Of a DNA stretch of 37,149 nt, positions 15,421 to 23,104 are shown in pieces. Under the pieces are notes generated by a model. It was given only the letters and a program-made list of their open reading frames with translations, was not told the DNA's origin and did no database searches. The DNA comes from Paramagnetospirillum caucaseum (GTDB taxonomy: Bacteria > Pseudomonadota > Alphaproteobacteria > Rhodospirillales > Magnetospirillaceae): the NCBI RefSeq assembly GCF_000342045.1, contig NZ_AONQ01000044.1, positions 1 to 37,149 on the forward strand, written 5' to 3'. The translations under genes were made by a program, and so were the position numbers. The first letter of the stretch is position 1. Every line of letters begins with the position of its first letter.

Positions 15421-16734
15421 CTATACCTCCCCGCCCTTGACCTTCCCAACCAGCAAAGCCAACCCGAGCACGAAAAACGGGATCGTCACCGCCATGCCCG
15501 CCCGCTGGCTTCCCGCAAGATCGGTGGCGATGCTGAAAGCCGCAGGCCCAAGGAAGGCGGTGATCTTGCCGGAGACGGCGTAAAGCCCGAACATCCGGGC
15601 GCGGTTCTCCGGGGTGGTCATCCCCGCCATCAGCGAACGGCTGGCGGCTTGCACCGGGCCGAGGAACACCCCGACCATCACGCTCGCCAGCCAAAAAACC
15701 GTTTTGGAATCGGTGGCGATGATCGCGACAATGAAAACGATCATCCCGGAAAGGCCGATGACCACGGCCCGCTTCGCCCCCATCCGGTCATCGACCCAGC
15801 CGAAGGCCAATGACCCCACCCCGGCGGCGACGTTGACGGCGATGCCGTAGACCAGCAATTCCGACACGTCCATCCCGAACGTCCCGGCGGCGAAGATGCC
15901 GCTGAACGACAAAACCGTATTCAAGCCATCGCAATAGAGCATCTGGGCCAGCAGATACCATGCAAGCCGAGGCTCACGCGGCAGAGCGCGGAGAGAGTTG
16001 ACGAGATTACCTGTGCCATGCCGAATCGCCGTCCGCCACGGGTGGTTGCCGCCACGTCCTCCAAGCCTATCTTCCGACACCAACAGGAAAAGCGGCAGGG
16101 CGAACACCAGCCACCACAGCGCGGCGAAGGGCAGGCAAATCCGGATGGCTTCTTGCGCCTGCGGATCGAGACCGAACGGCGCGGAATCCGCCTCCAGGAC
16201 AAAGAGCACCAGGACGACACCCAGGCAGACGATGCCGCCAAGGGCACCCGCCCCATTGCCCCAACCGGAAACCCGCCCGAAATACCCCGCCGGAGCCACT
16301 TCCGGCAGCATGGAGTTATAGAACACCGCCGCCGTCTCGAAGGCGACCACGGCGACAGCCCCGCCGACCAGGGCCAGGGGAACCGCCGACACGTTCGGCG
16401 CGACGAACCACAGCGTTGCCGTTGCCACCATCGCCAGCCCGGCAGAAACCATCAGCCAACGCTTGCGCCCGCCTTTGAGGTCACTGATCGACCCCAGCAG
16501 GGCACTGGACACCGCGATCACGAAGCCCGCCGCCGCCATGGCGCGTCCCCATAGGACGGTGCCGGTCACGGCATCGGTTGCGACCGATTCGGTGAAATAG
16601 GGCGCGAAAATGAAGATGGTGACGATCACCGGAAAGGTCGAAGCCGCCCAATCATACAGGCACCAAGCCGCGATGGCGGACCATCGGCTCTTATCGCCGC
16701 CTTGGTGGTGGTCATTTTGAATCTGTTTCGGCAT
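15421..16734 (-). CDS. MFS transporter of the UMF1/Atg22-like group
   Basis: A 437-residue inner-membrane permease with about 12 predicted spans. The N-terminus has the Atg22/UMF1 signature AAWCLYDWAASTFPVIV, followed by the loop motif GSISDLKGGRKRWL between spans 2 and 3 and the second-half copy GWVDDRMGAKRAVV. The substrate is not known for this group in bacteria. It is transcribed leftward, divergent from the LuxR-type regulator, with a 115-bp shared region that holds an inverted-repeat motif, so regulation by that LuxR protein is possible. Confidence 0.85.
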   Translation of the reverse strand: MPKQIQNDHHQGGDKSRWSAIAAWCLYDWAASTFPVIVTIFIFAPYFTESVATDAVTGTVLWGRAMAAAGFVIAVSSALLGSISDLKGGRKRWLMVSAGLAMVATATLWFVAPNVSAVPLALVGGAVAVVAFETAAVFYNSMLPEVAPAGYFGRVSGWGNGAGALGGIVCLGVVLVLFVLEADSAPFGLDPQAQEAIRICLPFAALWWLVFALPLFLLVSEDRLGGRGGNHPWRTAIRHGTGNLVNSLRALPREPRLAWYLLAQMLYCDGLNTVLSFSGIFAAGTFGMDVSELLVYGIAVNVAAGVGSLAFGWVDDRMGAKRAVVIGLSGMIVFIVAIIATDSKTVFWLASVMVGVFLGPVQAASRSLMAGMTTPENRARMFGLYAVSGKITAFLGPAAFSIATDLAGSQRAGMAVTIPFFVLGLALLVGKVKGGEV

Positions 16735-16765
16735 TTCGATATATCCGGCCTTCGCCCATGCCCCC

Positions 16766-16788
16766 TATGGGTGGTTTACCCCATTGCC
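16766..16788. promoter_or_regulatory. Inverted-repeat motif upstream of the LuxR-type gene
   Basis: TATGGG, then after a short spacer ACCCCAT-TGCC. A similar arrangement (TATGGGG, AAAA, CCCC, then ATTGCC) lies at 17646-17669 upstream of the second, short LuxR-type gene. The repeated appearance before both regulators suggests a common operator. Confidence 0.4.
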
Positions 16789-16849
16789 TACACCACCAAC
16801 CCTATGGTAGCCAAGTCTGCTGACGTAAATGGTTAAAGCGGAGGCGTTC

Positions 16850-17611
16850 GTGAGCCCATTGATCCGCAGGGAAAACCAGAAAGTCTTGGATGCCATCACT
16901 CAATTCCGTCAGGCCAAAAGCCAGGAGGAATTGTGGCAGAGCGCCAATCAACAGCTTGCCGATTTCGGTATCGGCGGAATTTTGTATGGCAGTGAGTTGA
17001 TCCACGAAGGCAGAAATCGCCTACGCGACCGGAAAACAACCACCATGCTGTCCAGCCTTGCACCTGCCTATATCGAGTTAAAAATGGACACCATGGTCAT
17101 CGATGATGACTATTACTACAAAATGGCCAAGGCAGGAACCAACCCTATATTCTGGAGCGATCTGCCACAGCCAAACGCCAACAGCCCCGAGGAGTTGCGG
17201 CAATTTGAGATTGATTGCGATTATGGGGTTTTGACGGGAATCACCCTCCCTTCTCGATTTGGCGGCGGGCTGGGCATCAGTGCCGTGTCGTGCCACGCCC
17301 CCAACATGTCGTGGGGGGAGTTCGACCGGCTTTGGGCCGAAAAGGGCGGCACCATCCAAGGCATCGCTTGCGCCTTCGATACCAGCCTCCGCGAAAGCCA
17401 CATGAGGGAGATTTACCACCTGTCTGAACGCGAACGCGAATGCCTGCTCTGGCTTGCCGCCGGGCTCAGACAACAGCAGATTGCATTTAAGCTGAACACA
17501 AGCGTCAAAACAGTTGAAAAACAAATCGAATCAGCGCGACGCAAATTAAAAGCATCCACCGTGCCACAGGCGATCACGACAGCGGTGGTTTTCAACCTCC
17601 TAACTCCCTGA
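16850..17611 (+). CDS. LuxR-family regulator with autoinducer-binding-like domain
   Basis: A 253-residue regulator. The first 165 or so residues have the length and pattern of an autoinducer-binding domain (for example DDDYYYKMAK, FWSDLP, GGGLGISAVSCHAP), and the C-terminus is a LuxR helix-turn-helix (LSERERECLLWLAAGLRQQQ, then TSVKTVEKQIESARRKL). GTG 16850 is chosen over ATG 16829 because GGAGG sits five bases upstream. No LuxI-type synthase is present in the window, so it would be a LuxR solo. Whether it binds an acyl-homoserine lactone cannot be told. Confidence 0.82.
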   Translation: MSPLIRRENQKVLDAITQFRQAKSQEELWQSANQQLADFGIGGILYGSELIHEGRNRLRDRKTTTMLSSLAPAYIELKMDTMVIDDDYYYKMAKAGTNPIFWSDLPQPNANSPEELRQFEIDCDYGVLTGITLPSRFGGGLGISAVSCHAPNMSWGEFDRLWAEKGGTIQGIACAFDTSLRESHMREIYHLSERERECLLWLAAGLRQQQIAFKLNTSVKTVEKQIESARRKLKASTVPQAITTAVVFNLLTP

Positions 17612-17645
17612 ATAATTTTTCGTTTTACCTCCATCCCACCTTGGG

Positions 17646-17669
17646 TATGGGGAAAACCCCCCAATTGCC
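17646..17669. promoter_or_regulatory. GGGG-AAAA-CCCC motif upstream of the short LuxR-type gene
   Basis: TATGGGG-AAAA-CCCC followed by ATTGCC, similar in layout to the motif at 16766-16788. It lies about 60 bp before the start of the short LuxR-type gene. Confidence 0.4.
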
Positions 17670-17729
17670 CCCATTACAAGACTGAACCTAATATCCGCAC
17701 CGAAAATGCGAGTTATTCAGGATCAGTCT

Positions 17730-17945
17730 ATGAACGATGGTCAAGCCGACATTCCGTCCCTGACACCCAGGGAAAAGCAATGCCTGACCCATCTCGCATT
17801 GGGTCTGCGCGTGCAGGAATTGGCCGACAGGATCGGCATTTCCACCAAGACGGCTGAAAAGCAAATCGCCTCCGCCCGCAAGAAGCTGGGCGCGGCCACG
17901 CGCGACCAAGCCGTCGCCATCGCCATCAACCTGAAGCTGATTTAG
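17730..17945 (+). CDS. Stand-alone LuxR-type helix-turn-helix protein
   Basis: A 71-residue protein that is almost only a LuxR/FixJ-type DNA-binding domain: LTPREKQCLTHLALGLRVQE, ISTKTAEKQIASARKKLG, then DQAVAIAINLKLI. It has no sensor domain. ATG 17730 (AGGA eight bases upstream) is preferred over ATG 17706. Its helix pattern matches the C-terminus of the larger LuxR protein 100 bp upstream, so it may be a truncated paralogue. It could compete for the same sites or form mixed dimers, which is inference. Confidence 0.75.
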   Translation: MNDGQADIPSLTPREKQCLTHLALGLRVQELADRIGISTKTAEKQIASARKKLGAATRDQAVAIAINLKLI

Positions 17946-17995
17946 CCGTGCGGCCCAATGCCGAGCGAAAGGGAGGGACCATGAAGCGCCGTGCA

Positions 17996-18229
17996 TCACG
18001 GAGAACGCAGCCGAACGCCCTCTCCCTTCGTCTGATCGGCGGACTGGAACTCAATGCCAGCCCCTTCCAGGGCTGCCTTGATCGCGGAAATGGTGCTGAG
18101 GCGCGGATCGACCTGCTCGGCCTCCAGGCGACGAAGGGCATTCACCGAGATAATAGCGCGGTCGGCAAGGTCTTGCTGGGACCAGCCGAGCAACGCCCTG
18201 GCGGCCCGGATTTGGCGAGCGGAAATCAT
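17996..18229 (-). CDS. XRE-family helix-turn-helix regulator
   Basis: A 77-residue Cro/CI-type protein: ISARQIRAARALLGWSQQDL is helices 1-2, ADRAIISVNALRRLEAEQVD is helices 3-4 with the recognition helix, and TISAIKAALEGAGIEF the closing helices. The frame opens at 18256, but ATG 18229 gives the standard family start. It is divergent from the autotransporter gene, and two palindromic boxes lie in the shared 150-bp region, so it likely controls itself and the autotransporter. Confidence 0.85.
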   Translation of the reverse strand: MISARQIRAARALLGWSQQDLADRAIISVNALRRLEAEQVDPRLSTISAIKAALEGAGIEFQSADQTKGEGVRLRSP

Positions 18230-18294
18230 GCCGGTATGAGTGCATCGCACCGCCACCCACCGAAACAGACATGGTGTTTTTCATTCCAAAAAGA

Positions 18295-18348
18295 GTGTAT
18301 ATCACCATTTACCGTCCATAATTACGCCGTATCGGGGTGTCTATCACC
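18295..18348. promoter_or_regulatory. Two palindromic boxes between XRE regulator and autotransporter
   Basis: GTGTATATCACC (18295-18306) and GTGTCTATCACC (18337-18348) differ at one base and are 42 bp apart, four helical turns. Each is a partial palindrome (GTG-N5-CAC). They are good candidates for XRE operators. Confidence 0.55.
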
Positions 18349-18382
18349 TCTTTGCCGTGATGCGAAAGAATAGGGGGACTTC

Positions 18383-21300
18383 ATGACGCGGTCGTTGAGT
18401 CGTGCGTTGCTGGCGAGTGTTTCAGGGGTGGCGTTGCTGGCTCATGGCGGAATGGCGTGGGCAGCCGACGACACCATTCCGAAGGTGCTTTCCAATGACT
18501 GGGGAGTTCAGACACAGGCGCTGAGCAATCCCCTCAACATCGGGGCTGGCAACCGTCTACTGGCACCCAGTGGTTCCATCGCGGTGACCGTGGCTCCGAG
18601 CGCCTCCTGGGATACGTCCGGAACAGCCAACATCATCTTGTACAACAACGCCACCATTCAGGGCGGCAGTGACGGGCGCAAGGCCATCGACATCGGCGCC
18701 TGTGGCAACCTGTCCTGCGGCTCCCAGGCTGTGAACACTGTCATCACGGTGAATTCCGGAGCGACCATCGCAGGCGGAAACGGGCACCACGGCACCGAGA
18801 CTGGTTCGGGTCAGGGTATCCTGATCGAGGATTCGGTTAGCGGAAGCATCACCGTCAGCAACGGCGGAAGCATCACCGGCGGCTCCGGCGGTACCTCTTA
18901 TAGCGGCGGTCACGGTATCGACCACTTCGGCACCGGCATGCTGTTTCTCAGCGGCTCCGGCATCGTCGCGGGCGGGGCGGGCGGCAACGGCACGGCTTCC
19001 GGTGGGGCCGGGGCTGGCGGCAACGCCACCGACGGTGCCGACGGTATCGGTCTGTCCGCCACCGGTTCCAGGCTGAACATGAGCGCCGGGCGGGCTGTCG
19101 GTGGTAATTCCGGGGTGGGGGGCTCCAGCACCGGTGGGACCGGTGGATACGGCGCCTACAGCGGCAACGGCATCACCATCGGCGATTATGGCTCCGCCTC
19201 GGTCGGTACGGGCAATTCCGCCACCCTGTCCGGTTCGGCCCAGGCCATCGGCGGCAATGGCGGCGGTGGCGGCAGCGGCGTAACCGGTTCCAGCGGCAAT
19301 CCCGCCAATCTGGGCAGCAATGGCGGCGGCTGGGGTATCGGCATGCTGGCCAACGGCTCTTCGCTGACCACCAGCGGTTCGGCTGCCGTGACGGGCGGCA
19401 ATGGCGGGACCGGCGGCGACAGCACCGGAGCGGGCAATGCCGGAGCAACCGGTGGCGTCGGCGGCTCCGGCATCGGGATCGGTTCGACGACGCCAGCCCC
19501 CAACAACGTGACTGTAACCATCGGTTCGGGCACCACCGTCACCGGTGGCAACGGCGGGGCGGGCGGGACTGGCGGAGCCGGTGCCAATGGTGGTGACGGT
19601 GGGAACGGTAGCTACGCCATATATGTGCGAAATGCCGGAACTGGGACTCAGATCAGCAACAGCGGCACCATCACCGGCGGTACGGGCGGCTCTGGCGGGA
19701 CCGGTGGTACGGGCGGTTCCAGTGGGGCCTCCGGTGCCAATGGTGGCGGCATCTATGTCAACGCAGGGACGGTCAGTAGCCTTATCAATGACGGAACCAT
19801 CATTAGTGCCGGTGGCAACAATGCCGGAGGCGGCATTTCCATAGGCAGCAGCGGGAATATCACCTCCATCACCAACAGCGGCACCATTTCCGGTGGCTCT
19901 GCATGCGCTACTGGTGACTCCGGGTGCAACAAGTCACTGGATTTCTCGACGGCACAATCAGCCGTCACGGTGAACAACAGCGGCACCCTTCAGGGGGATA
20001 TTCGGGCATCGACGCACGGCGACACCTTCAATTTCACCGGCGGCAACCTCAATGGCAGTCTCTGGGTGCAAGGATCGGGGACGGCCCCATCCATCAATGT
20101 CACGTCCGGCACCACGACCGTTGCCGGAAGCCCCTTGACGATCGGCCAGGACAATCCGATCCGCTCGCTGACCATATCGAACGGCACCACTCTCGCGTTT
20201 TCTCGTGACGCGACCATCAACCTGGGCGCATTCAGCTTCTCCGGTGGCGCCACCATCGACAATGGGACGTCAAAAGTGACTCTCAATCACTATGACGGCA
20301 TGAATGTTCCAGAGTCGCAGAGTGGTTCTCTTTATTTCAAGACGACCATCAACGCCAACACCGGCAAGCACGGCTATTGGGTCTTTACTCAGGCCAGTGG
20401 TACGCCGGACACCACCATGTTCTCTACCGGAGCCCCCATTATCGTCCCCACTGTTGTCGGTACTGCCGCCCTTGGTTCGAAGTATATCGTTATCCAGGAC
20501 ACCGATGGTCGCACCATCGTCAACATGCCCACGGTGGTCAATTCCGGCGGCTATACTTGGCGGGTCAGTTCCGTCACCGGCGCGGGGCAGGCCGACACCG
20601 ATGGCGTCTCCTACGGCACCGGCACCACCAACATCATCCTCACCAACGGCGGCGCCAACGCCGCCGGGACCGCCACTGGCGTCAACGGAAGGGGCCTCTC
20701 CGCCCTGGCCAGCTATACCGGCAACAATTCCACCATGACGGCATTGTCCAACGCCATCAACAATCTGACCTCCGCCGCCGATATCGAAAAAGCGGGGGCT
20801 CAGCTACGCCCGCCCGCCAACGGAGCCACCACCCAGGCGGCTTTGGGTGCGGTCGGCCAAGCGGTCAACACCATCTCCATCCGCACCGACAGCGTACGGG
20901 CCGCCTCGACCGACACCGGAGGCGGCACTGGCGTGTCTTCGGGTGAAATGTTGCGTGGTCTGGGCGTGTGGACCCAAGGCTTCGGCTCCGTCGCCACCCA
21001 GGACAAGCGCCTGGGGATCGATGGCTACACCTCCGATACCTACGGCCTTGCCTTCGGCGCCGACGCCAAGGTGGCGGAACCCGTCCGGGTCGGCCTATCC
21101 TTCGCCTATGCCCGTACCAACGTAGACGATGCCGGAAGCCGCGAGGGATCGGGGCAGAAGATCAATTCCTATATCGGCAGCCTCTACGGCACCTATACCG
21201 CCTCGCGCTGGTACATGGACGGAGCCTTGACCTACGGCCATCACACCTACGACGGCACCCGTATCATCAACATCACCGGGGCCACTCAGCAGACCGCCAA

Positions 21301-21796
21301 GTCCTCCTATTCCGGCCAGCAATACGGAGCCAAGGCGGAGATTGGCGTACCATTCGCAGTGGGGGCGGGACTCACCCTGACCCCGTTGGCCGGATTCGCC
21401 TATAACCACTTGCGCCAGGACGGCTATACCGAGACGGATGCCGCCGCCGCCCTGACCGTGGGATCATCCAACACGGATTCCATCAAGTCCAACTTTGGCG
21501 CCAAGGTTTCCGGTACGATGGCGCAGTGGGGCGATTGGAACGTCAAACCCAACGGGCGCGCCATCTGGAGCCACGAGTTCAACACCAAGGCCCATGATCA
21601 GTCCTCGGCCTATGTGGATGGCGGTTCGTCCTTCACCACGGCAGGCACGGACGCGGCCAGCGAATCCTTCGCCATTGGGGTCGGCGTGGACTTGGCCTCG
21701 GTGCGCAACACGACCCTCTCAGCCAAGTACGATGCCGGGCTTTCCGACCGCTATGTGAGCCATACCGGCTCGCTCCAAGCCCGTATGGAGTTCTGA
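18383..21796 (+). CDS. Autotransporter (type Va) with Gly-rich passenger
   Basis: An outer-membrane protein of 1137 residues that exports its own passenger. The signal peptide covers residues 1-27 (ALLASVSGVALLAHGGMAWA). The passenger, about residues 28-830, contains a long Gly/Ser/Asn/Thr-rich beta-helix-like stretch (about 95-480) with recurring GGxGG and SGTITGG-type turns. The C-terminal beta-barrel (about 850-1137) begins at GLGVWTQGFGSVAT, includes GYTSDTYGLAFGADAK and ends in MEF with the terminal aromatic needed for BAM recognition. AGGGGG lies five bases before the ATG. A role in adhesion or biofilm is usual for such passengers but not shown here. The gene looks intact. Confidence 0.9.
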   Translation: MTRSLSRALLASVSGVALLAHGGMAWAADDTIPKVLSNDWGVQTQALSNPLNIGAGNRLLAPSGSIAVTVAPSASWDTSGTANIILYNNATIQGGSDGRKAIDIGACGNLSCGSQAVNTVITVNSGATIAGGNGHHGTETGSGQGILIEDSVSGSITVSNGGSITGGSGGTSYSGGHGIDHFGTGMLFLSGSGIVAGGAGGNGTASGGAGAGGNATDGADGIGLSATGSRLNMSAGRAVGGNSGVGGSSTGGTGGYGAYSGNGITIGDYGSASVGTGNSATLSGSAQAIGGNGGGGGSGVTGSSGNPANLGSNGGGWGIGMLANGSSLTTSGSAAVTGGNGGTGGDSTGAGNAGATGGVGGSGIGIGSTTPAPNNVTVTIGSGTTVTGGNGGAGGTGGAGANGGDGGNGSYAIYVRNAGTGTQISNSGTITGGTGGSGGTGGTGGSSGASGANGGGIYVNAGTVSSLINDGTIISAGGNNAGGGISIGSSGNITSITNSGTISGGSACATGDSGCNKSLDFSTAQSAVTVNNSGTLQGDIRASTHGDTFNFTGGNLNGSLWVQGSGTAPSINVTSGTTTVAGSPLTIGQDNPIRSLTISNGTTLAFSRDATINLGAFSFSGGATIDNGTSKVTLNHYDGMNVPESQSGSLYFKTTINANTGKHGYWVFTQASGTPDTTMFSTGAPIIVPTVVGTAALGSKYIVIQDTDGRTIVNMPTVVNSGGYTWRVSSVTGAGQADTDGVSYGTGTTNIILTNGGANAAGTATGVNGRGLSALASYTGNNSTMTALSNAINNLTSAADIEKAGAQLRPPANGATTQAALGAVGQAVNTISIRTDSVRAASTDTGGGTGVSSGEMLRGLGVWTQGFGSVATQDKRLGIDGYTSDTYGLAFGADAKVAEPVRVGLSFAYARTNVDDAGSREGSGQKINSYIGSLYGTYTASRWYMDGALTYGHHTYDGTRIINITGATQQTAKSSYSGQQYGAKAEIGVPFAVGAGLTLTPLAGFAYNHLRQDGYTETDAAAALTVGSSNTDSIKSNFGAKVSGTMAQWGDWNVKPNGRAIWSHEFNTKAHDQSSAYVDGGSSFTTAGTDAASESFAIGVGVDLASVRNTTLSAKYDAGLSDRYVSHTGSLQARMEF

Positions 21797-21819
21797 GAAT
21801 CACAAGGCAGACGTCATGG

Positions 21820-22626
21820 TTGCTGGCATTGGTGCTTCCGCTCTTGGCAGGATGCGCCACCCTGGACCGTGATGCCAATGCCGATGGTATCGCCGGGCCG
21901 GTGGGCCTCAAGCGGATGATCGTCAAAACCGATCCGTTCGTGCTCACCACCTTTGCCCGCATCCGCGATCCGGGCCAGCCCGTCACCGTCTATATCGAGG
22001 GGGATGGCTTGGCCTGGTTGTCCCGCTCCGAGGTGTCGCTTGATCCGACACCACGCGAGGCCATGGGACTTGCCCTTGCGGCGGCGGACCCTTCCCCCAA
22101 CGTCGTTTACCTCGCCCGCCCCTGCCAGTTCACGGCACGCGCCAAGAACCCCACTTGTGGCATCCCCTATTGGACGGGCAAGCGCTTCGCTCCCGAGGTC
22201 ATCGCCGCCATGGGGCAAGCCGTCGATCAGGTGGCAGCCCAAGTGCCGGGGCAGAAAATCAACCTCGTGGGCTATTCCGGCGGCGGGGCCGTTGCCGTTC
22301 TCGTCGCGGCAGGGCGTAAGGACGTGGCGTCGATTCGTACCGTCGCGGGCAATCTCGACCATGCCGAGGTCAACCGCCTCGCCAAGGTGTCGCCTCTGTC
22401 CGGATCGCTCAACACCATCGACGTTGCCCCCCAGGTGGCGAAAATCCCGCAAATCCATTTCAGCGGCGCGGTCGATACCACCGTACCGCCGGTCATCGCC
22501 GAACGCTTCCGCCAAGCCGCCGGATCATCCTGTGTTGTGGTGCGGACAGTGCCGGGGGCCAGCCACGAAACCGGGTGGCGGGAACGCTGGCGGGAGCTTC
22601 TGCGGGAGGTTCCTGGGTGTGTTTAA
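21820..22626 (+). CDS. Lipoprotein with alpha/beta-hydrolase fold
   Basis: About 270 residues with a lipobox (LLAGCA), so it should be lipid-anchored after cleavage before Cys. The hydrolase nucleophile elbow is GYSGGG (NLVGYSGGGAVAVL), a candidate acid is in FSGAVDTTVPP, and the catalytic His is in PGASHETGW. The start is unclear: TTG 21820 removes the basic n-region, whereas in-frame codons upstream to 21793 (CTG) would read RITRQTSWLLALVLP, an ideal lipoprotein leader. That CTG overlaps the autotransporter stop. The gene follows the autotransporter without a gap, and a link to surface protein processing is possible. Confidence 0.8.
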   Translation: MLALVLPLLAGCATLDRDANADGIAGPVGLKRMIVKTDPFVLTTFARIRDPGQPVTVYIEGDGLAWLSRSEVSLDPTPREAMGLALAAADPSPNVVYLARPCQFTARAKNPTCGIPYWTGKRFAPEVIAAMGQAVDQVAAQVPGQKINLVGYSGGGAVAVLVAAGRKDVASIRTVAGNLDHAEVNRLAKVSPLSGSLNTIDVAPQVAKIPQIHFSGAVDTTVPPVIAERFRQAAGSSCVVVRTVPGASHETGWRERWRELLREVPGCV

Positions 22627-22657
22627 GTCTTAGGAACAAAAGAGAAAAGACCACAGC

Positions 22658-22753
22658 AAAAGCCCCACGCAAACTTCAAGGCGAAAATCGCCTTGGTAGA
22701 AATAGCAGGTTGATACCCGCATTTTTTTCATGCCATAAGAGCGGGGGCTTTTT
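22658..22753 (+). terminator. Structured leader or attenuator-like terminator
   Basis: AAAAGCCCC (22658-22666) pairs with GGGGCTTTT (22744-22752), enclosing a perfect hairpin CAAGGCG-AAAAT-CGCCTTG (22677-22695) and ending in a T-run. An alternative pair, CCCGC (22716-22720) with GCGGG (22741-22745), would compete with the outer helix. It may simply end the hydrolase transcript or act as a switch before the secretion locus. Confidence 0.4.
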
Positions 22754-22786
22754 ACAATCTTGGGTGTTTGGTCGAGGGGGAATTCC

Positions 22787-23104
22787 GTGCTGGTGATGAC
22801 CCGAGGAATTGCCGGAAAGGTTCGCCTTCTGGTCGCGGCTGTTTCTGTTGTCTCGCTCGGGGCGATACCGGACGCCCTGGCGCAAAATCGCCTCCCAGCC
22901 TCGGACGATCCGGGACGGATCGAGCGTCGCTTCCCATCCCCTGCCGACATGCTGCGCGGCGAAACGCCCACGGATATGTCCACCCCTCCCGGCTCCGGCA
23001 ACCATCCTGCGCCCAACGTCCGCAAGGACAATACGCCCCAGATCATTCAGGACGGAAACGACATCATCCTTCTCCCCTCCGGGAAGGAGGATAAGAAGAA
23101 ATGA
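22787..23104 (+). CDS. Small periplasmic protein preceding TpsB
   Basis: A 105-residue exported protein with a signal peptide (VRLLVAAVSVVSLGAIPDALA, cleaved near residue 34). The mature part begins QNRLPASDDPGRIERRFPSP. The motif DPGRIERRF closely matches DPGRTEKRF at the N-terminus of the mature TpsB encoded next. The rest is Pro/Asn-rich and ends in a Lys/Glu tail. GTG 22787 has GAGGGGG six bases upstream; ATG 22796 is the alternative. Its stop overlaps the tpsB ATG (ATGA), implying coupled translation. It looks like a detached copy of the TpsB N-terminal segment. No function is known. Confidence 0.75.
   Translation: MLVMTRGIAGKVRLLVAAVSVVSLGAIPDALAQNRLPASDDPGRIERRFPSPADMLRGETPTDMSTPPGSGNHPAPNVRKDNTPQIIQDGNDIILLPSGKEDKKK

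Noticed and set aside
18900-19760. Tandem DNA repeats or CRISPR in the Gly-rich stretch
   Set aside because: The repetition follows GGxGG codons of the autotransporter passenger and has no fixed unit.
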